A DNA stretch of 64,000 bases from Hirundichthys speculiger (lineage: Eukaryota; Chordata; Actinopteri; Beloniformes; Exocoetidae). The stretch is taken from the NCBI GenBank assembly GCA_018398805.1, contig JAGFBZ010001180.1:620001-684000 (forward strand), in the 5' to 3' direction. Below, piece after piece: positions 24,590 through 36,978 of this stretch (position 1 is its first letter; each line of letters starts with the position of its first letter). Under the pieces are notes generated by a model. It searched no databases. It saw only the letters and a list, made by a program, of their open reading frames with translations, and was not told the DNA's origin. Both the position numbers and the translations under genes were made by a program.

Positions 24590-24730
24590 GCTGAGGCAGG
24601 CGGAGCATTACAAATGAAATGTAATGTTGTTACAGTTTGGAAATAATGAATTATGAGGATAAGCGGGGATCTGTAAAATCGCTGTAGCGATTTACCGGGG
24701 TTTCATTTTTCAACTGTATTGAATTATGGG
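24590..24730. promoter_or_regulatory. candidate conserved non-coding element with 8-bp palindrome AAATCGCT-gt-AGCGATTT
   Basis: Dense homeodomain/POU-like words (CATTACAAATGAAATGTAAT, GGAAATAATGAATTATGAGG, TATTGAATTATGGGG) surround the perfect inverted repeat at 24676-24693. ATTACAAATGAAATGTAAT is itself nearly palindromic. No coding signal. The strongest enhancer-like texture in the first intron, but inferred. Confidence 0.4.
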
Positions 24731-27700
24731 GAATTGGCCTGAGTCAACTGCAAAATACCAAACAGGGAAAAGGAAGATGATTCACCGTTACGTTCTGTCT
24801 GTGTGTGTGCGGGAGAGTGGATGTGTTAGTTTATGCAGTTGGGTGCAAGCGTGTGCAACCCCTGAGTGCTTATTTGTCTGTGCGTATGCGTGCACAAGCG
24901 CTCACATATTTGCATGCATTTAGCGCCCATGCATGTTCCTCATCTCAGTGCTGAGCGCGTGTGTGTGTGTGTTCCTCCCCCTAGACCTGTTGAGGGCTTT
25001 CTCTTGCCCAGACCGCCGCACATGTGATAAATGTCCCTTATCGCCTCTGTCATTGTAATAGTCCCCACAACAGGCCCGGAGAGAGCGACACAGATGGGGG
25101 AAGAACGATGGCGAAAGAGATGGGAGAGGAGAGAAGGGGGGAAATGGGGTAAGGGGGTGTTGAGAATGTAACAGTAACAAAACAAAAAAAAAAAAAAGTG
25201 ATGGTGAAAGTGGGAGAAGAGATGGAGGTATGGCAGGGTGGAATGAGGAGAGGTAGACTTATCAGCCAGTCTTGTAGGGGAAGAATACACATCAAGCTGC
25301 CAATCATCCTGGCTGAAAATTGCTCTGAGATTTGAGTCCCCTGACAGTGTGTGTGGGTGTATATGTGTGTGTGTGTGTCCAGAGAGAAAGCATCCAAAGC
25401 CCCTTGTTGCCTCTGTACCATTACTGCCCCCCCCCCCCCATCCTTCCACCCTACCCTTCATTCAACCGCCTCACCCTCTTCTCAAACTCAAAAAAACACT
25501 ACTCTTTCCTTCTCTAAAACCTACACTCACATTGTTTGAAACACTGCCATCAGCGCTCAGACCTGAGAAAGTGTCACAGAGAGAAAGAGTGACAGAGGGA
25601 TGATGGGGGAAAATGGAGAATAAAGAAAGAAGAAAGAAGAAAGGTCAATGTGTGACCAGAAACCATTTCTTTCTGTCTCTTTAATTTTCTATTGATTTTA
25701 GCTCTGTGTTCACGTGTGTGTGTATGTGTGGTGTGTGAGTTTGGCAGCCTTCCGAATCATCTCCATGAAGAATCTGTTAGAAAAGTACAAACTACCTGAC
25801 ATTATATCTCCACAGCTCATGACGTTATGATTCTGACCATTTTAAGTTTGTTTAAATTGAAAAGAAAAAGTACACCGGTTTCTAAAATATAACTTTTCAT
25901 AAACAAAGTGATCTCACTTTCTAAACATTTAGCTTTTAGATTTTTTTGTTTGTTTGGTTTTTGTGCACCTCTCTCATGCCAGAAAATGTATTGCCTTAAA
26001 TTTACCTGAAAACTTAAAACTCCCAAATTGGGAGACACGTGATTTCCACAGAAAAGTGAAGCTACATAAAATCTCTGTTAAAACAATTTGTAATGATTAT
26101 AAGATATTATAAAAAGTTGACAGTAAGGTGTGGACTGTATGATGGGGCGTTTTATGGTACATTACTTCCTCTGCAAAAAAACACAATGGACCCAGCAAGA
26201 AGAAGAGTAGCGGAACATCCCCCTCTATTGGACAGTGTGATATCACCATCCTGAGGGAGGAGGAGAAGAGGAGAGGAATCAAGTGGAAATGCAAAGAATT
26301 AAATGGAAAATGCCAGGAAATGAGAAAGACGGGATGGAGGAAGAGTTGATAGGCAGAGACCTGTAGAGCAGAGAGATAATGGATTGATAAAGATCACAAT
26401 GATGTTCAATTGCAGCCTGTGATGCACACACAAATACACATAAAGACACCAAATAGCCTCAGGTGTGATCTGTGCAATACCCCACTCCAGCAAATAGACA
26501 GTTTTGGTCTGCTTATATCTAATATTATTGCTCAGGTATACTTTTTTTTATAAACATTTCTCCTTCCAGATGGACAGATGGAGACAGATATTGGTAAAGA
26601 ACAGTCTTGTCTTTAGGCTAAACCCAATCAATAATGTTTTTGGTTTTTTTTTTATCCTTCTTTTCTCAAGTGGCACAGGTCTGTGTGGGCAAATCATTTT
26701 ATTTTGCTCTGTTTTTATCACTCAGTAAAATCTCATTTCAGAACAAAAGTGCTTTATATAAGACCGTACTTTGTGAATAGAGCGTGTGTGAAGCCCTGAG
26801 ACATTAAGCAATGTTATGACTGCTGTTCAAACAAACAAAAAAAGGAAAATGGTCTCGGCATTCAGCTTGGAGCTTTCAGTGACCCACAGCAGCTGTGGGC
26901 ATAAAAGTTACTGCACACAACCGAACCCACAACAGAGCATCTTGAAGCAGCCACTTCTCCAAAGGAGTCTGCTTCATTTCTATTCCCGCTGGAATGACAA
27001 ACACCTAAAGAAAACACAAAATTAGAAACTCTTAACTTTTTACTATTTCAACGACAACACCATATTTCCAACAAAACGTGGTAAAATCTGACCAAACTGT
27101 GCCTTTCGTTCTCATTAGGCTCGCCAGGTCAGCAATGCTAACAGAGATTACTGAATAAGGAAAGTTTGTGTTGCGTGTTTTTGATTTCCATTCTGCTGGC
27201 GCTCCTATGAGACGGGTAATACGGCAGACAGCTAGACAGACAGCGAGATAGATGGAAGGGCAGACTGCTCCCCTTGTATGAAGGATTATCCCCTATCCTC
27301 TGTTTGTGACAAGAGCTGATAAGGGCCTAAGAGGAGAGGCAGCAAGAGGCTGAGAGGGCCAGTGACACTCACACACACGCATATAATCCACAGCGAGAGA
27401 GATATCAATCCATCATTTAGAGCCGGGGATTCTGCAGGAGGAAATAGGTTCTTCTCAATTGCTGACAGGCCGGCATACACACGGCAAACACACATGCCTA
27501 AAATAGCGTCTGCTGTACAAAAAGGCTCCTGAGGTTTCACAGTTAAATGGGGCTGTTTGAATGACTGTCCAATTTCACCCAGTTATCAGATTTACATTTG
27601 GCTATTGTTGTCATCAAGGCTGTATATCTGCGTGTTTATTGCTGTTTTTGTGTCTGAATGACGTTACAGTTGCTGATAGAAAAACATAAATCTAAATGTC

Positions 27701-29879
27701 CCGATGCTAGTTATTACATCCCTATAAATCCTTTCTTTTTGGACCAGAGAAACTAAGAAAATGCGCATGCATTTATTTAACACCTGTCAAAGTGTTAATA
27801 TTCTGTCACTGGCCAGAAAGCAAAAGGTTATCTAAGATATTTTGTCAAGTCCCTTAATTTTTTTCAGGAACTCTTGGTAAGGTGAGAACATTTTAGATGC
27901 TGTGCTGCCAAATGAGGCCTGTTTTCACTGTTTGACAGAGAAAAGACAAATTTAAAAAAAGAAAGGTAGGAAGAGTCTTCCATGATCAGTTTTCAGTCAA
28001 TCCATCCATAAAGAAGTGGCAGGGAAAGAACAAAGAAAGGAGAGCAGGAAAAAAAGAAAGTTTGAAAGGTGCTGCAGTGGTGCATTCATGTGTATGAACA
28101 CGTATGTGGGTTATCTTTTGACAAATAAGCAGATGATGAAAATCCGTCACATCTCTGCAGGGATATAAGGGTTTAAGTATATTTATCTCAACGTTAATGT
28201 GGATTTGATATTTTCTGTTTGGCAGAACTGTGCTTATATGTCCTTCGTTGGGGCTGGATGTCTCACTTTCCCGTGATTTCTGAATGTGTAAAAGAAGGCA
28301 CAACAAGTGGTGGCGTCGATTTGTTTGGAACTACAAGTCAAATGGTTTAAATGTGTGAGTGAAAGGTTTTCTACAGGTGGCTAGGAAGGCTCCTCCAAGT
28401 ATACCGAGCCCCTGAAATTATTTAATGCTATTTCTCAAAAGAAAAGCTTTGAAAATTTGAAAAACTTAGAAAATTTGCTTTCTTTACAATAATTTTTTTT
28501 TTTTTTGGTGAATGAAAAATGTCTTGGTTCTTAAATCAGCTGATGTCAAGACACTTTCCCAGTAATGGTGGGTTTTACTGGCGAATGCGTCGCATGTTAA
28601 CCAGTTATATTCACAGCCAATGAGGCTCGTCAATACAAGAGGACATATTGTGAAAACACAACTTTTTTGTGTTTAAGAGCTTGTATTTTGGTATCTAAGG
28701 TGACTAAGAAACCAGTTTCCTAGTTGTTGGGTAGCTAAGTCTGGAAATGTATCATTCAGTGGGTCATTTAGATTTACAGGGTACTGTGTGACCCAGATCA
28801 GAGAAGAATTATCCAGCCTCCATGTTTATCTCCACCCAGATTCATCCCATTCAGCTTTGCTGACCCTCTAAAGCTGGAAACACAAACCTCCAAACTTCAA
28901 AAAATGCACTCCCTGCAGAGGAGAGGGGCGGAGCCTTAAACCATATTATGTCTACTTAAACACTGTCATTTGTTGCATACCAAAAAAAAAACAATAATGC
29001 TTGTAGTTCAACAAACACCCCATGCCCCTCTCTTCTTAGTGAAAGAAGAGAAATGAAACAATTAAAAGTAGAGTGTGACCCAGACAAGGTAATGCAGATG
29101 CAAAGTATGACAAAAAAAATATATAGTCGTGTTGGGACCAAGGTAGAATGTTCCAGAGAGACGTGGGGGGGAGGGGGTGTGTTTTTCCCTCCACCGCTGA
29201 GCTCCAGGTTTGGTGGCAGAGCCATTTGGCTGAGGCGGTAGTGCTAGACTTGATGGATGAGACAAACTGCGGGCTCTTTCCTCTTGTAACTTTAAAATCA
29301 TTAAGCCTTTTACACGGCTATGCAGATTTTTATGGCCACCTCAGACAATCTGCCGACTTTCATGCCTTTAGATCAGCAAGATGTGAGAGGAAACAGAGAG
29401 ACAGCAGTGATAATGTTAGAAGTTATGTGTTGGGGCTAGAATCTTCCAATAGTTACAGAGTTGCCTTGACATTTATTTTTTTTGTTGTTTTTGTTGTTTT
29501 TGTTAATAGATTTTATGTAAACCTTGTGTGAAAAACACACATATACCCAGTCCAACGATGGGCTTTAATGTGCATTTAATATCACTGCTATGTCAAAATC
29601 TGCAAAATGTGGGGAAAAAAAAGGGTTAATTTTAAATACAAATGAGTCTATCAGTTATTATCTCTCAATGAAGTGAGGTAGTGTACAGTAATATATAGCC
29701 AATAATAAACAGGCACAGTACTGATGTCAAATATTCCCATCATAAACATCAAAAATCAGAGGTTTAGCAAGCAGAAGCTATGGTACTGTATATAAATGGT
29801 CAAATCTCTTTTGATGACTGAAAGTGGAATTTTACAGTATATGCATAAGACGTTTCAAAGTGACATTTATTTAAATTCA
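24731..29879. other. large rnf220 intron, segment 8
   Basis: Unique intron with a GT tract (24957-24972), A run (25182-25197), GT tracts (25346-25378, 25713-25735), C run (25428-25439), T runs (26647-26654, 28493-28506) and purine/pyrimidine-biased stretches (25080-25260, 25400-25510). The 173-codon minus frame at 24940-25461 lies in these biased tracts and is not a gene. Nothing else seen. Confidence 0.55.
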
Positions 29880-30100
29880 CGTTTATCTCCTATGATCCTG
29901 CTATCGAGAGGCAGGTGAGGATGGAGTTCAGGTATGCAGCACGTAATCTGGCGCTAAGAGGACAGCATGACATTGATCTAAGATTTTAATCTGCTACATA
30001 TCTTTCCCAGACACGTTTGGCCATAACTAATGCCGCAAAGATAAACCAGGAGATACACAATGACGATATGACTCATATTAACAACACTAGGCTGGCAAAA
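29880..30100. promoter_or_regulatory. candidate conserved non-coding element
   Basis: Repeat-free stretch with GCAGCACGTAATCTGGCGC, CATTGATCTAAGATTTTAAT, TTTGGCCATAACTAATGCCG and CAATGACGATATGACTCAT. Word content resembles developmental enhancers. Inference only. Confidence 0.28.
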
Positions 30101-30206
30101 ACAAACTTTTACTCAGAAAATGGAGCAAATTCACACAGTGGCAAAACATAATTGAGCCAATTTTTAAAAGAATGTCTTTTCTTTTTTTAAAAAAAATGTT
30201 CCCATG

Positions 30207-30244
30207 ATATATATATATATATATATACTGTATTTTTTTTTTTT
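30207..30244. repeat. AT microsatellite followed by T run
   Basis: Ten AT units (30207-30226) and, after CTGTA, a T run to 30244. Low complexity. Confidence 0.93.
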
Positions 30245-30342
30245 ATGTGTCAATGATGTTAATGATAAATTAGCTGCAACAACAGCGTGGGCGGTATCGT
30301 GTTGCGCTCTGAATAATTTCAATGATGACTTGAGACTGTGTG

Positions 30343-30380
30343 TTTTCCTCCATCCATCCACCCATCCATCCATCCATCCT
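30343..30380. repeat. CATC tetranucleotide repeat
   Basis: CCATCCATCCACCCATCC and further CATC units, the complement of the GGAT repeats elsewhere in the window. Probably the tail of a decayed minus-strand retroelement. Confidence 0.85.
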
Positions 30381-30429
30381 GCCTCCACAGGCTGCCTCCT
30401 CCTCTGTTAGGATTCAGTTAACATGGTGC

Positions 30430-30530
30430 AAGCAGCCACGGCACCCTCATTAAAGCTAATTAGTTAAAACATCAGCCAATCTTGCGTTAATTGGCTTTGG
30501 TAATTAATTCAGCTGCTAGACCATATGAAA
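30430..30530. promoter_or_regulatory. candidate conserved non-coding element, dense homeodomain sites
   Basis: CATTAAAGCTAATTAGTT, GCGTTAATTGGCTTTGG, GGTAATTAATTCAGCTGC and ACCATATG fall within 100 bp: at least four TAAT cores, a CAGCTG E-box and a CATATG E-box. Texture typical of a forebrain or hindbrain enhancer. Inference. Confidence 0.38.
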
Positions 30531-31059
30531 GCAGCAGGGAGAGAGATAATGAGAGGCAGTGAAAAGGAGGAATTAAAGGAATGGAAAACAGAAAAGAGGC
30601 TAGCAAATGAGAAAGATAAAGAAAAGTAAATGATAGAAAGAGGAACAATGTGTAGAAAATCCCTGTTAGTGAAGTGGTGTGTCTCTGAGCGGCTTTGACA
30701 GCCGGTTTCAAGTGTGGAGTAATGAGACTGTTGTAGCTCAATTCAAACACAATGCCAAAGAACAGACAGTTGTGTCTTATAATAGTACATTACCGTGCTT
30801 GCTTTTGGAGCAACCCTGAAACAATGCTAATCAATATATCTAATTTTACACAAACACACATAAACAAACACATTGAGCCTGCCTCAGTGTCCCCGTTTGT
30901 TCACTGACACGACATGCACATGCAATCATTTCACTCCATTGGGAAGGAAATGAGCGCCGACAGGCCTTCATGCTAGCACCTCTTTCTGTTCGGTATATTC
31001 TTCCTTTTCCATGCAACTGAGGAGGGAGAAAAGGAATAGAGTCAGTGAGCAGTGACGAG

Positions 31060-31260
31060 GCACAGGTCAGATTAGGCTGAAATGTCTTCCTGTCGATACG
31101 CCTTCATTGTAACTGCACCCATTCAGTGTTTGAAAAGCACACCGATAATTAGCATTTCAGTTTCCCTGGACTTAAAAAGCTCCGAATATTTCCTCATTGA
31201 CAATCTCTCGCGATGCTTGAATTATTTATCATGAATTCTGACTTTAAAGTACAGATTTAA
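31060..31260. promoter_or_regulatory. candidate conserved non-coding element
   Basis: CAGATTAGGCTGAAATG, CCGATAATTAGCATTTCAG, GAATATTTCCTCATTGACAA and GAATTATTTATCATGAATTC occur without simple repeats. TAATTAGCAT is a POU/homeodomain-like composite. Inference only. Confidence 0.33.
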
Positions 31261-32319
31261 GAAAGTGAATTGAATCAAAATTTCTGAAAATAAACGTAAC
31301 AGTTTAAGCTTGTTATTTTGTCGACCTTCCACTTACTGCAGAAAGCAGACGAAACAGGAAATTCTGCGTTTAAACGGGTCTTGTTTGGGGTCTTGAGCAG
31401 AGATTTGGCTTACAGCTGCTGGCTGTGGCTCTACTCACAAGGGTCAGTGCGTGGTTAATGCTCCATTAATTTACTTCTTTCTCTCACACAACTGTTTCTC
31501 TGACACACACACACACACTCACACACACACATGCTGACAAGGTGATTGATTGGATAAACAGCTGTCAGTAGTTGGACATAACCTCACTAGCATCACGCTG
31601 CTGTCTTTGAGGCAGACACACGTGCACAGTCCCAGGAGTGCAAGCCACATTACACATGCTGACACATGGACACATGCACACCCGCGCACACACACACAAC
31701 ACACACACATGGTGCTCATCAGATGACCATTTATCAGCGAATGTTCAAAACTGGGCAGCTGGTGATTTATGACGTGTTGATGTCCCAGGCTTGTCCCTGT
31801 TTCTTTTCTAAACACTCCAAAATTAATTTACATGTCGTTTTTATTTCATTTGTTGATATTTAAGGCGATGCGGTTTTGAAAATGATATTAACTGATCCCA
31901 AATGTTTTCCCAATGACAGAATAAACGCTCCTCTTTCACTAAGTACAATAAATGTCCCGTCCATGTAAATGTAAACGCATCTCCCAGTCTGCACTTTATT
32001 CGCTTTCCTTCTCATTCAAGCACAGAAATATTTTGAGTCTCTTGACTTAAACAGACAGCAAACACGGCCAGGCTAACACGGCACGCGCGCACACAGACAA
32101 ACACACTTTCCCCCCCCCTCTTCTATCCCTCAATCCAGCCATCTCTTCATCCCTCATCTCCGCTGAGCCGACATTTCATTTGCTTTCCTAAAAGTGACAA
32201 CCCCGGGGAGCGAGGGAGGGCTAGCGAAAGAGCCTGGTGATGAGTTTTGAGCAGGGCGTGGAGGAGTGCTATTTAAAAGCACCATGCATCACTGTCAGGG
32301 AATAAGACTGCGTATACAC

Positions 32320-32352
<33 letters not shown>

Positions 32353-32939
32353 AGGTCTGAGAGACACAGGAAAAGCACACATGCACAAAGTAACGTGAAG
32401 CAGCCCGGGTGGCAAACTGAAGTTGACCCCCGTTCCATTTCATCAAATGTCCTCTGAATGAGCCACACAGCCTCATCTGTTTTACACACACACACACGCA
32501 AACACACACATGTGGGCAGAGATCAGTGTCTAGCCTGCTTAAATCACAGCTCACTTAAGAAAAAAACATATGACTCACTCTGAGGCATGTGCGCACACAC
32601 CTTGCGAGCCACATTTGTGTTAATGTAGCCTCTGGTTTTGGGCTTTAGGGCTCATATTTGCCATTATGGAGATGATGGCTTTACGGGGCCCCTCTCACCT
32701 CACCTTGCGTTGGTCGGGCAGAAGACAGGGGAGAGTCAAAATGAAGGCTGACACCTCGGTGGGATTTATTTGATTGCGGATGCGAGGAGGTGTCATTCGG
32801 GGGAAGGAGGGAATGCGGCGGGAGGAGGGGGGGCCCGGACCCTCAGGCTAAGTGAAAAGAAGAGCAGGAGAACAGGGTGGAGAGAGGAGAAGGAAAGAAA
32901 TAAAGGAAAAGGAAGAGATTGGAGAGGGGGAGCAGAAGT

Positions 32940-33090
32940 GGCCCTCCTTCCCTTCCATGAATCAAATCAAATTCCCCTTATCGCACATTATTTGAAGAGG
33001 TTATCGGGCGCAGTAATGCGGTTACGCGCCGGGCCGTGGCTGAGAGATTTCCTTGTTTACCAATGTTGGCGGGTGTTATAGCTAACCGGC
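32940..33090. promoter_or_regulatory. candidate conserved non-coding element, CpG-bearing
   Basis: GAATCAAATCAAATTCCCC, TTATCGCACATTATTTGAAG, GGTTATCGGGCGCAGTAATG and TGGCGGGTGTTATAGC stand between two GGA-rich tracts. CpG density is high for this intron, and ATCAAATCAAA resembles TCF/LEF sites. Inference only. Confidence 0.35.
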
Positions 33091-33769
33091 TGGGCGCGCA
33101 ATGAGGGGAGGGGAGAAAAGGAGGATGAAGAGGAGGAGGAGGAGGAGAAAAGAGAGGTACCATGCATAAACACTTGATGCATGTCATAAAACTCATTTAG
33201 GGGAACAGCAAGGTAAGCGAATAGAAGTCTGTGTGGATGCGCACATTAGGAGAAGACAGTTGTTCAAGGACAGAAAAACAGTCTCAACATGTAGACACTT
33301 TGTAATTCCATTTGGAAAATGTGCTTGTGTGTTCTGCAAGTGTGCTTTCTGTAGTTTGTGTGTGAGCGTTGCCCACATAAAATACTGTATGGGTGCACCA
33401 AGTAATAAATCTGGTCTCTTATCTGATTCTTATTGTTGTGCTTAAATCCAGTTTACATGCTCAGCACTCATTAGCTGATTGTGTGTATAATTTACAAGTC
33501 TACTCCATACCTTATAGCAGATATAAAAGGAAAGACATAAAAACAAAATGATCAAGTTCATGGAAAGTCAAGCATTTCTGTTCTTTTTTTAAACAGTAAA
33601 TCTTGAAACCAACTCCCTGCCTCCTCATTCAAGAACTAATGTCATTGGAAAAAAAAAAAAGAAAAAGCCAAAAATAGTTCTATTAATCCATTTCTGATTT
33701 TGAAGGATTCTAGGTCTGAATAAAACCTCTATGTACATTCAGATCTGCTTCCTAAGAGGTAACAATGCT

Positions 33770-33880
33770 AAGGAAGATAAAAGTGAAGAGATGACACGCA
33801 ATACAGGCCATTAATGGGATTTGGGCCCACAGTGTTGTGAGCACATGCTTTGCCTCTTAGCCCATTGAGCCGTGAGGACA
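33770..33880 (-). mobile_element. degenerate tRNA-derived SINE
   Basis: Read on the minus strand there is an A-box-like GGCTCAATGGGC (33871-33860), then about 30 nt later a B-box-like GGGCCCAAATCC (33828-33817), then GCGTGTCATCTCTTC, a phrase found in the body of common fish SINEs. Diverged, with no readable target duplication. Confidence 0.55.
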
Positions 33881-34641
33881 CCCCAAATGGTGTTTTATCT
33901 CTGGCCCCATTGAGAGCAAGTATTGAGCTGACAAACGCTGTCCACCATGGAGGTGGCCTCTTTACCTCAGCCCATTGTAGTCTGTGACTCGTACCCTGTG
34001 CTATCTAGCATCTATTGATTCCCACTTCATCTGGAGTGAAGAGACTGAGCGAGAAGGGAGAGACACACTGAGAGACAGAGAGGAGGAAAAGTTTAAAATG
34101 AAGGGAGATGATGGATGCTCCTTAAAGTGTTAAAGGGCATTAAACTCATGATGATGGACTTTTGACAAATTTTCCTCTGCTGTTGACTAAAGAACTGCTG
34201 AAAGCAGAAATTGATTTACTAGAATATATGCTATAATTGTCATTCATATCTGTTGGTTTACAAATGACAGGAAAGAAGAGCAAGATGCATTGCTGTATAG
34301 AGGAAGCAGTGTTGAAAGAGAATTGTAAGCGAGGGAAAAAAAAGAAAGATATAGCAGTAGGATAGTAGGACAAAAAGAAAGATGTTTGAAGGGCAAGGTG
34401 AAAGTGAAACAACACAAATGCTGTGAAAGAAGGGATGAGGACAAGGAGAACTACCTCTGGCTCTCCACTGAGCAGGATTTCACTTTCCTCCTCCTCACCA
34501 TCTGTTATCTATAATGGCTCATTGTGTCTGTTTGTGTGACACCCCTCATTATTTTAAGGATGTAAAAGCGTAGCCAAGGACATAATCAATTTTAAAATTG
34601 GTTAAACATGATGTGGAACTTGTAAAAAGACAATAGATTGT
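33881..34641. other. large rnf220 intron, segment 10
   Basis: Unique AT-rich and A/G-biased intron (34040-34130, 34310-34450). No exon or clear repeat seen. Confidence 0.5.
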
Positions 34642-34649
34642 ATTCTGTC

Positions 34650-35004
34650 TAGGGGTGAGTATTGGCAAGGACCTGGCAATACGATATGTATCATGATACT
34701 TAGGTCACGATACAATATTATCATGATATCGCGGTATATTGTGATATTCTATACAGTTAATATCAAAATTAAAAGTAGAGATGAAAAATTAAATTGCTGT
34801 ATATTTTCATCAGATGATATTGATCATTCAGAGGACAAATTGAGTCAAAACTATTTGCTTCAAAACAACATATTTATTGTTTATTATTAATGTTTTTGAA
34901 AAAAATCAGAAAAAAAATCGATATTAGGAGCTGAAAAATCAACATTATATTGGGCGGCCAAAAATCATGATATATTGCCAAATAAATTATTTTTCACACC
35001 CCTA
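34650..35004. mobile_element. hAT-type MITE with 8-bp target-site duplication
   Basis: The 355-bp element begins TAGGGGTGAGTATTG and ends TTTCACACCCCTA (TAGGGGTG/CACCCCTA termini). It is flanked on both sides by ATTCTGTC (34642-34649 and 35005-35012), the 8-bp duplication expected for hAT transposition. The interior is full of CACGATA, TCATGATA and GATATATTG words typical of a widespread fish MITE. There is no transposase. The intact duplication suggests a fairly recent insertion. Confidence 0.82.
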
Positions 35005-36144
35005 ATTCTGTCTAAGATGGTTTGTGCCGGTTTGTGTTGTCTGGAGTTTGTCGTTCAGTCTTGGATTTTTTTATTAGCTAGTATATTATATGAATTCTGA
35101 TACAGTGTGACATTTTTCAAGGGTTATTGAGTGTAATTTGTGTCAAGATTTACATTTACCTTGAAGCAGAAAGTTGTAGACTGATCTTTAAAGAAGTGTT
35201 TCCATGTACATGGTACATGGTTGCCATGAAAACAGCACGACTGAAGGACAGTAACCCTGTGGTATTTGAACCAAAGCCTGCCACTCCTGTTGTGTTTCAG
35301 CTTTGAATATGTTTATTTCTGCCATAAACATTTCAGCCATGTGGACTAACTCATTTTTGGAGCGAAGCCCTCATGTGGCCATCGTAGGTACTGCAGTTTT
35401 TGTGGCACATCTGCATTGGCTTCATTTCTCAATCTATGAGTTCATCACTTGAGTTCATCCAGCCAGGGTGTTGTGCCAGTGCTACAGCACCCAGTAAATA
35501 AATCAGACAAAGGATGTGAATAGTCAGAGCAGGTGCTTCCTGCCAGCTGGGTGACTTATTGTTTTGTCACCTGAACAAAAGCAGTGAGCACCATTAAGTG
35601 GATCAAGTGACAGCGATGAAAAGGAGGGAATGCGGTCAAATGTTGTGACAGGAGAAATAAGGAATGAGTGGAGAGGAGCAAGAAAAGGGTCAGGAAAGAG
35701 AAGAAAAAAGGCAGTGAAGAGATGGAGAGATGGAGTTGTGACAGATGGAGAGACTGAAAGAAGGTAAGAGAAGGAAAGGAAAGTGAGGGAAAGAGAGATG
35801 AGACCATCCATCTTGGGACATTAGGGTGGAATCTGGCCTATATTCCATCATTACTGTCAGGGAGGTGCACACCTCTCTCCTTTCCTCCATCCATGCATCC
35901 ATCCGTCTATCGCTCACGCTGCCAGACAGCATTTCACTGAAGAATCTCACCACTAAAAACTCTTGTCAGGCCTATTTCCTTGTTATTGTCCGGCCGTCTT
36001 CTCACCTCCATCCTCCACCTTCCCCCGCCTCCCCACAGCTCCGATGCCTTCCCTGCGCTGCCCGAGATTAAACGCTCCCTTGTTGTGCCGCAGGGTGAGG
36101 GTGTGTTTGAGCTGTGAGGTCCGAAGCAGGACGTGTGGGTACAC

Positions 36145-36166
36145 GTGTGTGTGTGTGTGTGTGTGT
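36145..36166. repeat. GT microsatellite
   Basis: Eleven GT units. It accounts for the CVCVC- and HTHTHT-type frames here. Confidence 0.95.
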
Positions 36167-36955
36167 CGTACCCCAACATTAATCATCTTTAAGGGGATGA
36201 CAAGCCTGGTGTGCGACATTGCATCACATCTACACCTCACCCCCTCTCTTCTTCTCTTCCTCTTACTAGATTTATCTGTCCATTTGTCTCTCTCGCTATC
36301 ACTCACTTCCCTCTGGGAACATTTGACAAAAACAGGAAAAAATAGGTAAAAAAAAAAAAAGACATATGGATTGAGAATGATAAGAAAGGACCTGAGACAG
36401 TAACAATTAAAAATTCATGATTTGAGGAAAACAGAGCAGTAAATATAATATTTTGATTTAGCTGCATCCATTCCTAAAAAACTGAAAAAGACAAGATCTG
36501 GTGCTTTGACTGGTTAATATGCACTTAAGTGACATAACTTACAAAGGAAGAATTATTTTTAAATTAGTTACTGTTTGAGTTTGAACAAAACGTCCGTTTG
36601 ATATAAAAACTCTTGAAGTAGTTCTCATTCTCAGAATATTAATCTTCACCCTTTGTTTAAAGATGGTCGCATCAATAAGATTTTAAAAAGTGGTCCTTTG
36701 GCTCTGCAGCCACTGTCAGAGCAAACAAAATCTTCTTTTAATAGATAGGAAACAATGAAGGATGTCTCAGGACTGAATTTGACTGTTGAGACCGTGATAT
36801 TTTATTCTCTTTATTTTGTCCTGGAAATAATGGCTCATGTCCCTTGAGACTCCTGTTTGACACCTTTCTTTTTTTTTTCGTTTTTTTTTTGGTATCCACT
36901 GATTAAAATACACCTTCAAATAAGTAAAAGACTGGGTGGCGAGTCTGCTACAGTT

Positions 36956-36978
36956 TATATATATATATATATATATAT
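36956..36978. repeat. AT microsatellite
   Basis: About eleven TA/AT units. Low complexity. Confidence 0.93.

Larger units (their letters stand above)
30531..33769. other. large rnf220 intron, segment 9
   Basis: Intron with CA/AC tracts (31503-31531, 31676-31710, 32085-32107, 32317-32352, 32487-32511), purine-rich GGA tracts (32800-32940, 33100-33150) and two candidate regulatory patches listed separately (31060-31260 and 32940-33090). The frames over CA tracts are artefacts. No exon seen. Confidence 0.55.

Noticed and set aside
24940..25461. 173-codon and 123-codon minus frames
   Set aside because: They run through GT, purine and pyrimidine tracts, giving HTHTHT, SPSPS and FFFF strings. Low-complexity artefact.
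29666..29683. 18-bp identity CAATGAAGTGAGGTAGTG with 38378-38395, containing a let-7-like TGAGGTAGT
   Set aside because: No hairpin at either site and no continuation of the let-7 mature sequence. Probably coincidence or a tiny repeat remnant.
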